A DNA stretch of 64,000 nucleotides from CAISIP01 sp031396205. Lineage in GTDB: Bacteria; Pseudomonadota; Gammaproteobacteria; Burkholderiales; Burkholderiaceae_C. Under the pieces are notes generated by a model. The model made no database searches. It was not told where the DNA came from and saw nothing but the letters and a program-made list of their open reading frames with translations. This document shows positions 8,687 to 16,760 of the stretch, in pieces (positions within the stretch are counted from its first letter, which is position 1; each line of letters opens with the position of its first letter). Position numbers and translations under genes: made by a program. The stretch is taken from assembly GCA_031396205.1 (NCBI GenBank), contig JANNKH010000085.1, positions 13,417-77,416 of the forward strand, written 5' to 3'.

Positions 8687-8744
8687 CGCCCGCGCCCGAC
8701 ACTTGCAGCCCGTTCTGCACCAACAACGCGTCGCCGGCGAGCCA

Positions 8745-8925
8745 GCCTGGCCTGGAGCCACCAATGTTCGATCAGCGCCTTGCGCATGTCCGGATGCCTG
8801 TCGGCCAGGTTGTGGCACTCGGCAACATCCTCGGCCACGTGGTAGAGACCCCACTGCGGGTCGTCGAGCATCTTCTCAGAGGCCACACAGCCCGCAGTCA
8901 GGACGCCGGCCTGCGACTTCTCCAC
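8745..8925 (-). pseudogene. C-terminal remnant of an arylsulfatase
   Basis: The minus-strand frame reads EKMLDDPQWGLYHVAEDVAE then CHNLADRHPDMRKALIEHWW, which matches the conserved C-terminal block of type I sulfatases (WELYHLxEDxxExxDLAxxxPE). The catalytic N-terminal domain is absent and no start or continuation is seen upstream, where unrelated sequence follows. After WLQA the frame drifts into an arginine-rich, non-homologous tail that overlaps the end of the aminotransferase gene. It is the last trace of a deleted gene next to a sugar-lactonase operon. Confidence 0.65.
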
Positions 8926-9094
8926 CGCTGCTTCCCGGCGTCAGCCTTGTCTGGTCACCGTGCTGAAAACCATCTCCGACGCCAAAACCCGCGCATAGGC
9001 CGCAGCGGGGCTGTGCCCCGGCCGGACCGGCCATGCAGTCCCTGTGTTCATAGGACGATTGGCGTGACCGCCAGGGGACTTTCCCTGACGCCGG
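8926..9094. other. Short non-coding gap with scrambled sequence
   Basis: Together with the sulfatase remnant this makes a 408 bp interval without an intact gene. Several short frames are open, none with a recognisable match. It looks like a deletion scar between the aminotransferase and the SMP-30 gene. Confidence 0.4.
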
Positions 9095-10018
9095 TCATGC
9101 CGGCCACCCCGCCCCGGCCGTATGGAGGTAGATCGCGTACAAGCTGGTCGTAGCGCAAATGAACAGGCGATTGCACTTGGCTCCGCCAAAACACACATTG
9201 GCCACCACCTCGGGCACGCGGATCTTGCCGATCAGGGAGCCATCCGCGTCGTAACAATGCACGCCGTCGCCAGCGCTGGTCCAGACATTGCCATGCACAT
9301 CCACGCGCATGCCGTCGAACAGGCCGACGGTGCAGGTCGCGAATACCGGGCCGTCGTCCACGACGCCGCGGCCGTTGGCTGACAGCGCGAATCGGCGGAT
9401 ATGGCGCGGCCCGTCGGCTGCATGCGAGGCACCGGTATCGGCCACATACAGGCTGCGTTCGTCCGGTGAGAACGCCAGACCGTTGGGCTTGGCCATGCTC
9501 CGGATGACCGCCGCGACCACGCCGCTGTCGGCATCGATACGGTATACATGCGAGGCGCCGATCTCGGACGACGCCATGTCGCCCTCATAGTCGGAATCGA
9601 TGCCATAGGTCGGATCGGTGAACCAGATGCTGCCGTCGGACTTGACCACCACGTCGTTGGGCGAGTTGAGCCGCTTGCCGTCGACCGCAGCGGCCAGCAC
9701 GGTACGCCGCCCATCGTGCTCGATGCGCGACACGCAGCGGCCCCGGTGCTCGCAGCTGATCAGCCGTCCCTGCCGGTCCACCGCATGGCCATTGGCATTC
9801 CAGGCCGGTTGCAGGAACACCGACACTGAACCATCGGTTTCGTCCCAGCGCAGGACCCGGTCATTGGGAATGTCGGACCACAGCAGGTAGCGCCCGGCCG
9901 CCAGATAGGCCGGGCCCTCGGCCCAGCGGCAACCCGTGTACAGGCACTCCAGATGCACGTTGCCCATCGCATACCGCGCGAAACGGGGATCGAGCACTTC
10001 CAACTCAGGCATGAGCAT
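9095..10018 (-). CDS. SMP-30/gluconolactonase family sugar lactonase
   Basis: A 307-residue six-bladed beta-propeller hydrolase of the SMP-30/gluconolactonase/LRE family, expected to open aldono-lactones. Visible family features are RWAEGPAY with the metal-binding Glu, LNSPNDVVVKSDGSIWFTDP with the Asn and Asp ligands, SMAKPNGLAFSPDERSLYVAD, and the typical end CNRLFICATTSLYAIYL. Its ATG lies inside the 3' end of the GntR regulator gene (14 nt overlap), so regulator and enzyme are one operon. The SDR at 18.0 kb could act in the same sugar-oxidation route, but the genes are not contiguous. Confidence 0.9.
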   Translation of the reverse strand: MLMPELEVLDPRFARYAMGNVHLECLYTGCRWAEGPAYLAAGRYLLWSDIPNDRVLRWDETDGSVSVFLQPAWNANGHAVDRQGRLISCEHRGRCVSRIEHDGRRTVLAAAVDGKRLNSPNDVVVKSDGSIWFTDPTYGIDSDYEGDMASSEIGASHVYRIDADSGVVAAVIRSMAKPNGLAFSPDERSLYVADTGASHAADGPRHIRRFALSANGRGVVDDGPVFATCTVGLFDGMRVDVHGNVWTSAGDGVHCYDADGSLIGKIRVPEVVANVCFGGAKCNRLFICATTSLYAIYLHTAGAGWPA

Positions 10019-10751
10019 CGCCGTCCTCCGTCTCGAAATAGTCCGGGTGCAGTGCCGCGACCCGCAGGGTCAGGGTATGGTTGCGCTGCAGATGGTTCGA
10101 CATGGCCTGCAGCGCTGGCTGCGGATCGCGCTGGCGCAGACAGGCCACGATCGCCCGATGATCGGCCAGCGCCTGTTCGCCGGACTGCAGCTCCGGCACC
10201 GCGATCGCCCGGGTGCGCTGGTGCATGTCGCGGGCCTGGGCGACGATCGGCCACACACCGTCCAGGCTGCAGCTGTGCAGCAGGCTGCGGTGGAAATCCT
10301 CATCGGCGCGCATCGTCGCTTCCAGGTCGCCGCCGGCAAGAGCTTGCGCCTGACGTTCGATCGACGCCACCAGCGCCCCAATACCGGCCGGGTTGTCCGG
10401 CGCCACCAGGATGCGGCGCACGATCTCGGTTTCGACCGCCTCGCGCACGAACAAGGCGTCGCGGATACGCCGAATGCTCAGCAAGGCCACATAGCTGCCG
10501 CGTTGCGGCAACACCTGCACCAGGCCTTCGCGCGCCAGGCGTTGTACCGCCTCGCGCACCGGTGTACGGCTGACATCCAGGCTGGCCGCCAGGCTGTTCT
10601 CGGACAGGGCTTCGCCCGGTCGCAGCCGCGCGTGCAGGATGTCCGACCGCAACTGTGCATGCACCCGCTCGGCCAGCGCGGAATGCGAAGCATTGCCGTG
10701 CGCAGGCAAAGCCTGCAACTGGGAGCGCGGACGATGGGCGCGAACTTTCAT
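10005..10751 (-). CDS. GntR/FadR-family transcriptional regulator
   Basis: A 248-residue regulator. The winged HTH is at about residues 28-90 (LSENSLAASLDVSRTPVREA, GLVQVLPQRGSYVALL) and an all-helical FCD ligand domain follows (ADEDFHRSLLHSC, LADHRAIVACLRQRDP), placing it in the FadR group, whose members usually sense sugar acids or carboxylates. The ATG at 10749-10751 overlaps the stop of the decayed gene upstream (ATGA), and the regulator overlaps the SMP-30 gene downstream, so it probably controls this operon. The ligand is inferred only from context. Confidence 0.9.
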   Translation of the reverse strand: MKVRAHRPRSQLQALPAHGNASHSALAERVHAQLRSDILHARLRPGEALSENSLAASLDVSRTPVREAVQRLAREGLVQVLPQRGSYVALLSIRRIRDALFVREAVETEIVRRILVAPDNPAGIGALVASIERQAQALAGGDLEATMRADEDFHRSLLHSCSLDGVWPIVAQARDMHQRTRAIAVPELQSGEQALADHRAIVACLRQRDPQPALQAMSNHLQRNHTLTLRVAALHPDYFETEDGDAHA

Positions 10752-11658
10752 GCTGCAATCCTTGCGTCCTGCATCTGGCGCCCGAGTCCATCGAGCTTGG
10801 CTTGGGACAGATAGCCATACCGGTTGACCCACAGGCGCATGGCGCCGGCGGCATCCCCATCGGCCGAGCGCGCAATGGCGGTACGCTGGTGCACATCGGC
10901 CGGCGCGCCGTAACTGTGTACAAACGCGATCACCGGGACCATCGGAAGTGTCTGCCAGCGCGGACCAATCAAAACCCGAAAAACGCGACAACGGCGTTGG
11001 AAACACCTGGGGCTCCAGCGCCCGGCGGGGACCTGGCGCCTGGTCCAGCGCCTGGCGATAGAGTCGCACAGCGCGCCGACGCCGGCACGCTTGCTCGCCC
11101 ACAGCGGCGCGCCGTGCGCCTGGACATGGGGGCTGACCGGGCTGGCGTTGCGGTCGCCCCGATCCGGATGCGGCAATCGGTCCGGTCCCAGGCACTGGTC
11201 TTCTCGCACTGCGGTCGAAAACTGCACCCGGTACCTAGGCGGACTGGCTGCCATGACCTGCAGTACACCACCATGCCGCGTTTGCGCGCGGCCTCGATCA
11301 CCTCATCGATCAGGCGTGGATGGGCAAGTGTCAAGGCGCCGCGCGCACCGGGTTGGTAGCGCAAGCCCTTGTAGCGGGCGCTGTCATGGACCAGCGACGG
11401 TGCGGTGCGCACCCAGGTCTCGTGCCATCCCCACAGCGCACGATCGCGCGGGCGGACCCGTCCGGCGTCGCCGTCCGCTGGCGGCTCGCACTCGCCTTCA
11501 CCGCTGGGAGCGATCTCCAGCAAATAGGGGCTGGTGGCCAGCGCAGTGGCACCGGCTGCCTGCAGCCACTCGAGCACCGCGTCGATGCCTTCGCACTGGA
11601 ACCACTCGGGCATCACGGTGATGCCCAGCGAGTGCGTGCAAACCAGATTGGCGCTCAT
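10748..11658 (-). pseudogene. Frameshifted and internally deleted gene, former first gene of the gntR operon
   Basis: The minus-strand frame from ATG 11658 reads as a real protein for about 130 residues (MSANLVCTHSLGITVMPEWF, GIDAVLEWLQAAGATALATSP, HPRLIDEVIEAARKRGMVVY). At about 11261-11264 one base is missing: restoring it gives VYLQVMAASPP, and the +1 frame indeed continues with VMAASPPRYRVQF and EDQCLG. Further on the frame degenerates before a recognisable end, VNRYGYLSQAKLDGLGRQMQ, whose stop overlaps the GntR start codon. The ancestor was thus translationally coupled to gntR. I recognise the protein only as an uncharacterised, probably TIM-barrel-like family; function unknown. Confidence 0.75.
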
Positions 11659-11809
11659 CGAATACTAGTATACATGCCTGCCCATAGCCTGTTGCCCGCG
11701 CCATCTGCGGCGCAGGGCGCGCCCTGGCACATGGCTCGGCGGCTCGGCCGGGGCGGCGCCGCTACTGGGCTTTTGCGTCGCGATGCTGTGGCAATGGCAA
11801 TGACCGTGC

Positions 11810-13561
11810 CTAGGTCTGTGGCCGCCCGGCACGCACCAACCGGCCCGGCCGTGCATGGGTGATCACGCTTTCGCGCTGCACGCAATGGCCGGCCACCCAA
11901 CTCCCCACATACCCCTGCGCCGTCTGCACAAACCGTTTGCCCCCGGCCGGCAAGTCGCGCAGCAGCCGCGGTCTGGGAAGAGCCAGGCGTGACGGATCCA
12001 GCAGGTTCAGGTCGGCGCGCTGGCCCGGCGCAATCCGCCCTCGATCACGCAGCCCCAGGTAGTCGGCATTGCGCGCACTGAGCATCTGCACCGCCTGCTG
12101 CACGCGCATGTGCCCCTTGGCGACCCAATGTGTCAACAGGAAGGTCGAAAAACTGGCGTCGCAGATCGTGCCGACATGGGCGCCGGCGTCGCCCAGGCTG
12201 AACAGGGCGCGCGGATGGCGCAGCATCTCGCCAACGGCATCGAGGTTGCCCTCGTTGTAATTGAAGATCGGGAAGTACAGCAGATTGCCGCCGTCGCCTT
12301 CGCACAGGTAGTCGTAGATCGCCGCCAGTGGCGCAATGCCCTGGCGCCTGGCTCGCAGCAGCATCGAATCTGCCAGCGCGGGCTCGTAATCGGGTATGTC
12401 GGCAAGCGGGAACATGCGCGCCGAGATCAAGTCGATGCGCGCCAGCAGCAGGTCGATCAGCGGCGGCGCGGCCGAGCCATCGCCGGCCAACGGCTCGGAT
12501 TTCTCGGACAACACGCGCGAGCGCCGCGCAGCATCGCGCAGTGCCGCCGCGCGTTCGGCCAGCGGCAGGCGCGACACCTCCTTGTAGCCGGGAAAGCCGA
12601 TGAACGGATGGAAGCTCGCGTCCAGGCCCATGATCACGCCGATGCCGCGCGCACCGGCCTGCAGGTACATCGGCAAACCCCGCGCAACGGCGGCCTCGAG
12701 TCGGCGCGCGACCGCCTTGTATTGTTCACCGCCCGGGTCGCGCTGCAGCCAGGTCATCGCCAGCGGGCGCCCGCTGGCCTGTGCCAGCTGCTCGACCAGG
12801 TCGAACTCGGGATCGAAGCGCTCGGGCGAACGCAACACATCGAAATCGCTGACCAGCTGCACCACGCCATGGTCCAGGCCGTCGAACGCATGCGCCAGGC
12901 CGGTCAGCTCGGCAGCGTCGGCCTCCGAGGCGGGCGTTTCCTGGCCCTTGGAGGTGCGGTGGTTGTCGCTGCGCCCGGTCGAAAAGCCGATCGCCCCGGC
13001 GACCAGCGCCTCGCGCAACAGCCCGCGCATCTGCATTACGTCAGCGGGCGTTGCCACCTCATGGCCACGGGCGCGCTCGCCCATCACGTACATGCGCAGC
13101 GGGTCATGCGGCACCAGGCAGGCGAAGTCCAGGCTGTGCGGCATCGCGGCGAGCCGGTCCATGTATTGCGGAAAACTCGACCACGCAAAGTCGATGCCCT
13201 CGGCCAGCGCCACCCCGGGAATGTCCTCGACACCCTCCATCAGGCTGATCAGCCGGTCCTGTTCGCCGGCACGTAACGGCGCGAATCCGACGCCGCAGTT
13301 GCCCATGACCAGCGTCGTCACACCGTGGTGGATGCTGGGCGAAAACGTCTGGTCCCAGCTCGCCTGGCCGTCGTAGTGGGTGTGGATGTCGACAAAGCCG
13401 GGCGTAAGCCAGGCGCCTGCGGCATCGATGGTTTCCCTGGCGCCGCCATGCAACTTGCCCACTTCGGCGATCATGCCGTCGCGGATGCCGACGTCGGCGG
13501 TCATGGGCTCGCCACCCATGCCATCGACCACGGTGGCCGATTGGATCAACAGGTCAAACAT
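11810..13561 (-). CDS. N-acyl-D-amino-acid deacylase-type amidohydrolase
   Basis: A 583-residue member of the D-aminoacylase branch of the amidohydrolase superfamily, which hydrolyses N-acyl-D-amino acids using zinc. The metal motif is VDIHTHYDGQ (His60 and His62), followed by GVTTLVMGNCGVGFAP with the Cys characteristic of this branch; LFSLGDAGAHVG carries the catalytic Asp region. A longer upstream frame exists, but the ATG at 13561 gives the standard start MFDLLIQSATVVDG. Its start overlaps the stop of the BASS transporter gene by 8 nt, so transporter and hydrolase are coupled, which suggests uptake and cleavage of an acylated or amide-linked acid. True substrate unknown. Confidence 0.87.
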   Translation of the reverse strand: MFDLLIQSATVVDGMGGEPMTADVGIRDGMIAEVGKLHGGARETIDAAGAWLTPGFVDIHTHYDGQASWDQTFSPSIHHGVTTLVMGNCGVGFAPLRAGEQDRLISLMEGVEDIPGVALAEGIDFAWSSFPQYMDRLAAMPHSLDFACLVPHDPLRMYVMGERARGHEVATPADVMQMRGLLREALVAGAIGFSTGRSDNHRTSKGQETPASEADAAELTGLAHAFDGLDHGVVQLVSDFDVLRSPERFDPEFDLVEQLAQASGRPLAMTWLQRDPGGEQYKAVARRLEAAVARGLPMYLQAGARGIGVIMGLDASFHPFIGFPGYKEVSRLPLAERAAALRDAARRSRVLSEKSEPLAGDGSAAPPLIDLLLARIDLISARMFPLADIPDYEPALADSMLLRARRQGIAPLAAIYDYLCEGDGGNLLYFPIFNYNEGNLDAVGEMLRHPRALFSLGDAGAHVGTICDASFSTFLLTHWVAKGHMRVQQAVQMLSARNADYLGLRDRGRIAPGQRADLNLLDPSRLALPRPRLLRDLPAGGKRFVQTAQGYVGSWVAGHCVQRESVITHARPGRLVRAGRPQT

Positions 13562-14447
13562 GTCGGGTCTCCATTTCCGGTAGCAGGATCGGCGCGCGGC
13601 GCCACCACAACGCACATGCCAGCCCACTGACGATATGCCACATGCCCCACAGGCTGGCGACGATCACCATACCCAGGTCGGACTGGAACTGCAGGGCGAT
13701 GATGCCCAGCGCCAAGCCGGAGTTCTGCATGCCGCCCTCGATCATCACCGCGCGCCGGTCGACCACGCTGATGCGCATCGCCTGGCTGGTCAGGTAGCCG
13801 AACAACAGGCCGCTGGCATTGTGCAGGATGACGATCAGCAGCATCGGCAACAGGCCCAGTGTGAGCAGCTGGCGCTCCTTGATCAGACCCACCGCGATGA
13901 ATGCAAAGAGTGCGAACAAGGAGAAGCGACCCAGGGGCTTGCGCATGCGCGCGGAAAGAGCGGGCCGACGGTGTGTCAGCGTCAGACCCGCGGCCATCGG
14001 GATGGCGAGCAGCGCCAGCAGGCTGAACCAGATGCCGGACGGATCGATGTCGAGCTGTTGCAGCCAGCCTGCGGTGGCCGGATTGCTGGCCACCATCCAG
14101 CTGAAGTTGAACGGCGTCAGCACGAGTGCCATCAGAGCCGCTACACAGGACACCGTCACCGACAGCGCCGTATTGCCGCGGCCGAAATGCGTCATGTAAT
14201 TAGACAACGATCCGCCCGGACAGGCTGCGACCAGGATCATCGCCGTCTCGACGTTCGGCGGCAGATCCAGCGCCAGGGTCGCCAGCCAGGTGCCCACCGG
14301 CAGCAGCACAAACTGCGGAATCAGACCGGCGACCACCGCGCGCGGCATCGATGCCACGCGCCGGAAATCCTGCACGCGTAATTCCAGCGCCACCGAAAAC
14401 ACCATGGTCGCCAGCACCAGGCTCAGCGCGAATTGTTGTGACGTCAT
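13554..14447 (-). CDS. Bile acid:sodium symporter (BASS) family transporter
   Basis: A 297-residue inner-membrane protein with about nine to ten helices. It carries the BASS signature ACPGGSLSNYMT in the crossover region and MIEGGMQNSGLALGI near the second crossover, both linked to sodium and substrate binding. Bacterial members import organic anions, and few are truly bile-acid specific. Overlap with the amidohydrolase gene indicates a two-gene operon. No regulator is adjacent. Confidence 0.88.
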   Translation of the reverse strand: MTSQQFALSLVLATMVFSVALELRVQDFRRVASMPRAVVAGLIPQFVLLPVGTWLATLALDLPPNVETAMILVAACPGGSLSNYMTHFGRGNTALSVTVSCVAALMALVLTPFNFSWMVASNPATAGWLQQLDIDPSGIWFSLLALLAIPMAAGLTLTHRRPALSARMRKPLGRFSLFALFAFIAVGLIKERQLLTLGLLPMLLIVILHNASGLLFGYLTSQAMRISVVDRRAVMIEGGMQNSGLALGIIALQFQSDLGMVIVASLWGMWHIVSGLACALWWRRAPILLPEMETRHV

Positions 14448-14608
14448 CTGCGCGATGTCTCCTGGGTCGTACCGTCGTAGTATGTCGCGGCGTTGTGCGA
14501 CACCCGCTGCACGTTGTTGACGGTGTCCCGCATTATCGACACGGCCTGGCGTGCCGCCTGCGCGACACCCGCGTCACGCACTAACCATGTGGCAAGGCCG
14601 TTGTTCTG

Positions 14609-15046
14609 TCAACCCAGCACCTGCTTGCCGACCATGCCAAGCGCAAATCCCACCACGGCGCCGAGCGCCGGCGTCCAGTGCCGACGCATGCGCGCCTGCG
14701 GTGCGATGTCCTGGAACACCAGATACAGGATACCGCCCAGGCCCAGACGCGGATCATGGCCGAACACCGCACCCAAGGCGATGGCCTCGGGGACGAAGTC
14801 CAGCATCATCGCCATCATCTGCGCATGGCTGCCGCCACGCCGGCTCAGCCAGGCGTCAAGCGCGCAAAAGGTCAGGCCGCCGGCCAGCAATACGCCCGCC
14901 AGCAGCCAGGCCGGCAGCTGCGACATGCCCAGCGGTAGCAAAGCGAATGCCACGGCTGCCACCAGAATGCCGCCACCAAAAGCCACCACGCCGTGGACGA
15001 ACTCGCGCTTGCCCGTGGTCTCGGCGCTGCCTTCCCACAAAGCCAC
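14609..15046 (-). CDS. ZIP-family metal transporter lacking an internal block
   Basis: About 146 residues from the GTG at 15046; the frame is open upstream into the 3' end of the permease gene (LSRLSAGFAAFVGGLVALWE), so the start is uncertain. It contains HGVVAFGGGILVAAVAFALL, MLDFVPEAIALGAVFG (the first metal motif, in HxPE-like form) and a normal C-terminus, LYLVFQDIAPQARM. Full-length relatives are about 230-250 residues and have an xNLPEG second metal motif and two more helices between GHDPRLG and ILYLVFQD. Here these are joined directly, so about 60-70 residues are missing in frame. It may be non-functional. Confidence 0.7.
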   Translation of the reverse strand: MALWEGSAETTGKREFVHGVVAFGGGILVAAVAFALLPLGMSQLPAWLLAGVLLAGGLTFCALDAWLSRRGGSHAQMMAMMLDFVPEAIALGAVFGHDPRLGLGGILYLVFQDIAPQARMRRHWTPALGAVVGFALGMVGKQVLG

Positions 15047-15087
15047 CAGGCCACCGACGAACGCGGCGAACCCAGCCGACAGCCGGC

Positions 15088-16704
15088 TCAGCGTGGCGCC
15101 GAGCGCAGGGTGCGGCTGAGCAGCACGACCGGTATCAACCCGACCAGCACCAGCGCCAGCGAGGGCAAGGCGGCCTCGCCCAGGCGCTCATCACGTGCCA
15201 GCTGGTAGGCCACCACCGCCAGCGTGTCGGAGTCGAACGGTCGCAGCACCAGCGTCGCCGGCAACTCCTTCATCACGTCGACAAACACCAGCAGCGCAGC
15301 CGCCGCGGTCGACCGTTTGAGGAGTGGCCAATGCACCCGCGCCATCAGCTGCAGTCCGTTGGCACCCAGCGTGCGGGCGGAGTCGTCGAAACTGGGCGGA
15401 ATACGGGCATAGCCGCTTTGCACCGACTGCAGCGCGACGGCGCAGAACCGCACCAGGTAGGCCCACACCAGTCCGAACGAGGTCGCGGTAACCAGGTAGC
15501 CCAGTCCCAGTTGCGGCGCCGCCGCCTGCAGCCAGCCGACCGGCAACAGCAAGCCGACCACGATCACCGCGCCCGGAACCGCGTAGCCGAGCCCGACCAG
15601 TTGCGCCACGGCACGCGTGACCCGATCCGGCGTGCGGCGCAGGGCGAACGCCAACGCCAGCGCAATGCCAACCGACAACACTGCCGTGACCAGACCCAGG
15701 CGCAGGCTGTTGCCCGACCATTGCGCGAACTTGCCCCAGGCCAGCACCTCCCAGTCAGCGACCAGCGGTCGGAACATGAACAGCACCGGCAACACGAAAC
15801 CCATCAGCACCGGAACCAGGCACACCACCCAGGCCAGCCAGCGTGCGCCACCGCGCAGGCGTACCGGTTGCGCGTCGATGGCGCCCGCGCGCGCGCCACG
15901 GCCGCTGGCAAACCGCACGCGGCGCTGCGAGCGCTGCTCCAGATAGAGCAGCAGCGCCACCAGTGCGAGCAGCATCGTGGCCAGTTGCGCCGCGGCAAGC
16001 CGGTTGTCCATGGCCAGCCAGGCCTTGTAGATACCGGCGGTGAAGGTCTGGATGCCGAAATAACTCGACACGCCGAAGTCCGCCAGCGTCTCCATCAACG
16101 CCAGCGCCGCGCCCGCCGCCACGGCCGGACGGGCCAGCGGCAAGGCCACCTCGCGAATGCGCCGCGACAAGGGCGCGCCCAGCAGACGTGCCGCCTCCAT
16201 CAGGTGCGCGGCGCGTTCGCTCAGGGCGCTGCGCGCCAGCAGGTAGACATAGGGATAGAGCGCAAAGGTGAACACCCAGGCCGCACCGCCCAGGCTGCGC
16301 ACCTCGGGCAACATGCGACCTTCCAGACCGGTCAGGTTGCGCAGGCTGTTTTGCAGCGGACCACCGAACTGCAGGAAGTCGGTATAGGCATAGGCAACCA
16401 CGTAGGCCGGCATGGCCAGCGGCAGCAACAGCGCCCATTCCAGCGTGCGCCGGCCGGGAAAATCAAACAGCGTGACCGCGGCCGCCGTTGCCGAGCCCAC
16501 CACGACGACCCCCAGCGCGACCAGCACGCACAAGGCCAGCGTGGTCCACAGGTACTCGGGCAGCACCGTGCGCGCCATCTCCCCCAGTATCTGCGCATTG
16601 GTCGCATCCCACTGCAACCAGGATGCCAGCACCGCCAGCACCGGCAGGCTCAGCAGCATCGCAAACAACACGAACAGGGGTTGGGAGAGCCGGCCAAGCG
16701 GCAT
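15088..16704 (-). CDS. fbpB: Ferric-iron ABC transporter permease (FbpB type)
   Basis: A 538-residue inner-membrane permease with two fused BPD_transp_1 domains and about twelve helices, as in FbpB/SfuB/CysW-like iron transporters. Each half has an EAA-type loop, seen as LMEAARLLGAPLSRRIREV and DDSARTLGANGLQLMARVHW. An in-frame GTG at 16719 is an alternative start. It is divergent from the ATPase gene, with a Fur box between them, so both are presumably iron-repressed. No periplasmic binding-protein gene is adjacent. Confidence 0.9.
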   Translation of the reverse strand: MPLGRLSQPLFVLFAMLLSLPVLAVLASWLQWDATNAQILGEMARTVLPEYLWTTLALCVLVALGVVVVGSATAAAVTLFDFPGRRTLEWALLLPLAMPAYVVAYAYTDFLQFGGPLQNSLRNLTGLEGRMLPEVRSLGGAAWVFTFALYPYVYLLARSALSERAAHLMEAARLLGAPLSRRIREVALPLARPAVAAGAALALMETLADFGVSSYFGIQTFTAGIYKAWLAMDNRLAAAQLATMLLALVALLLYLEQRSQRRVRFASGRGARAGAIDAQPVRLRGGARWLAWVVCLVPVLMGFVLPVLFMFRPLVADWEVLAWGKFAQWSGNSLRLGLVTAVLSVGIALALAFALRRTPDRVTRAVAQLVGLGYAVPGAVIVVGLLLPVGWLQAAAPQLGLGYLVTATSFGLVWAYLVRFCAVALQSVQSGYARIPPSFDDSARTLGANGLQLMARVHWPLLKRSTAAAALLVFVDVMKELPATLVLRPFDSDTLAVVAYQLARDERLGEAALPSLALVLVGLIPVVLLSRTLRSAPR

Positions 16705-16731
16705 GGAGCGACCAATCACATTCAGATCAAA

Positions 16732-16746
16732 TGAGAATTGTAATCA
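16732..16746. promoter_or_regulatory. Fur box
   Basis: The sequence TGAGAATTGTAATCA matches the 7-1-7 Fur consensus (TGATAATNATTATCA) at 11 of 14 arm positions. It lies in the AT-rich space between the divergent permease and ATPase genes, 14 bp before the ATPase start, where bound Fur would block both promoters. Confidence 0.75.
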
Positions 16747-16760
16747 TCTAGAATCGGCCC

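Noticed and set aside
14551..16734. Plus-strand open frame of 727 codons
   Set aside because: Antisense to the ZIP and ferric permease genes; its Arg/Gln/His-rich composition is a typical shadow of a GC-rich gene on the other strand.
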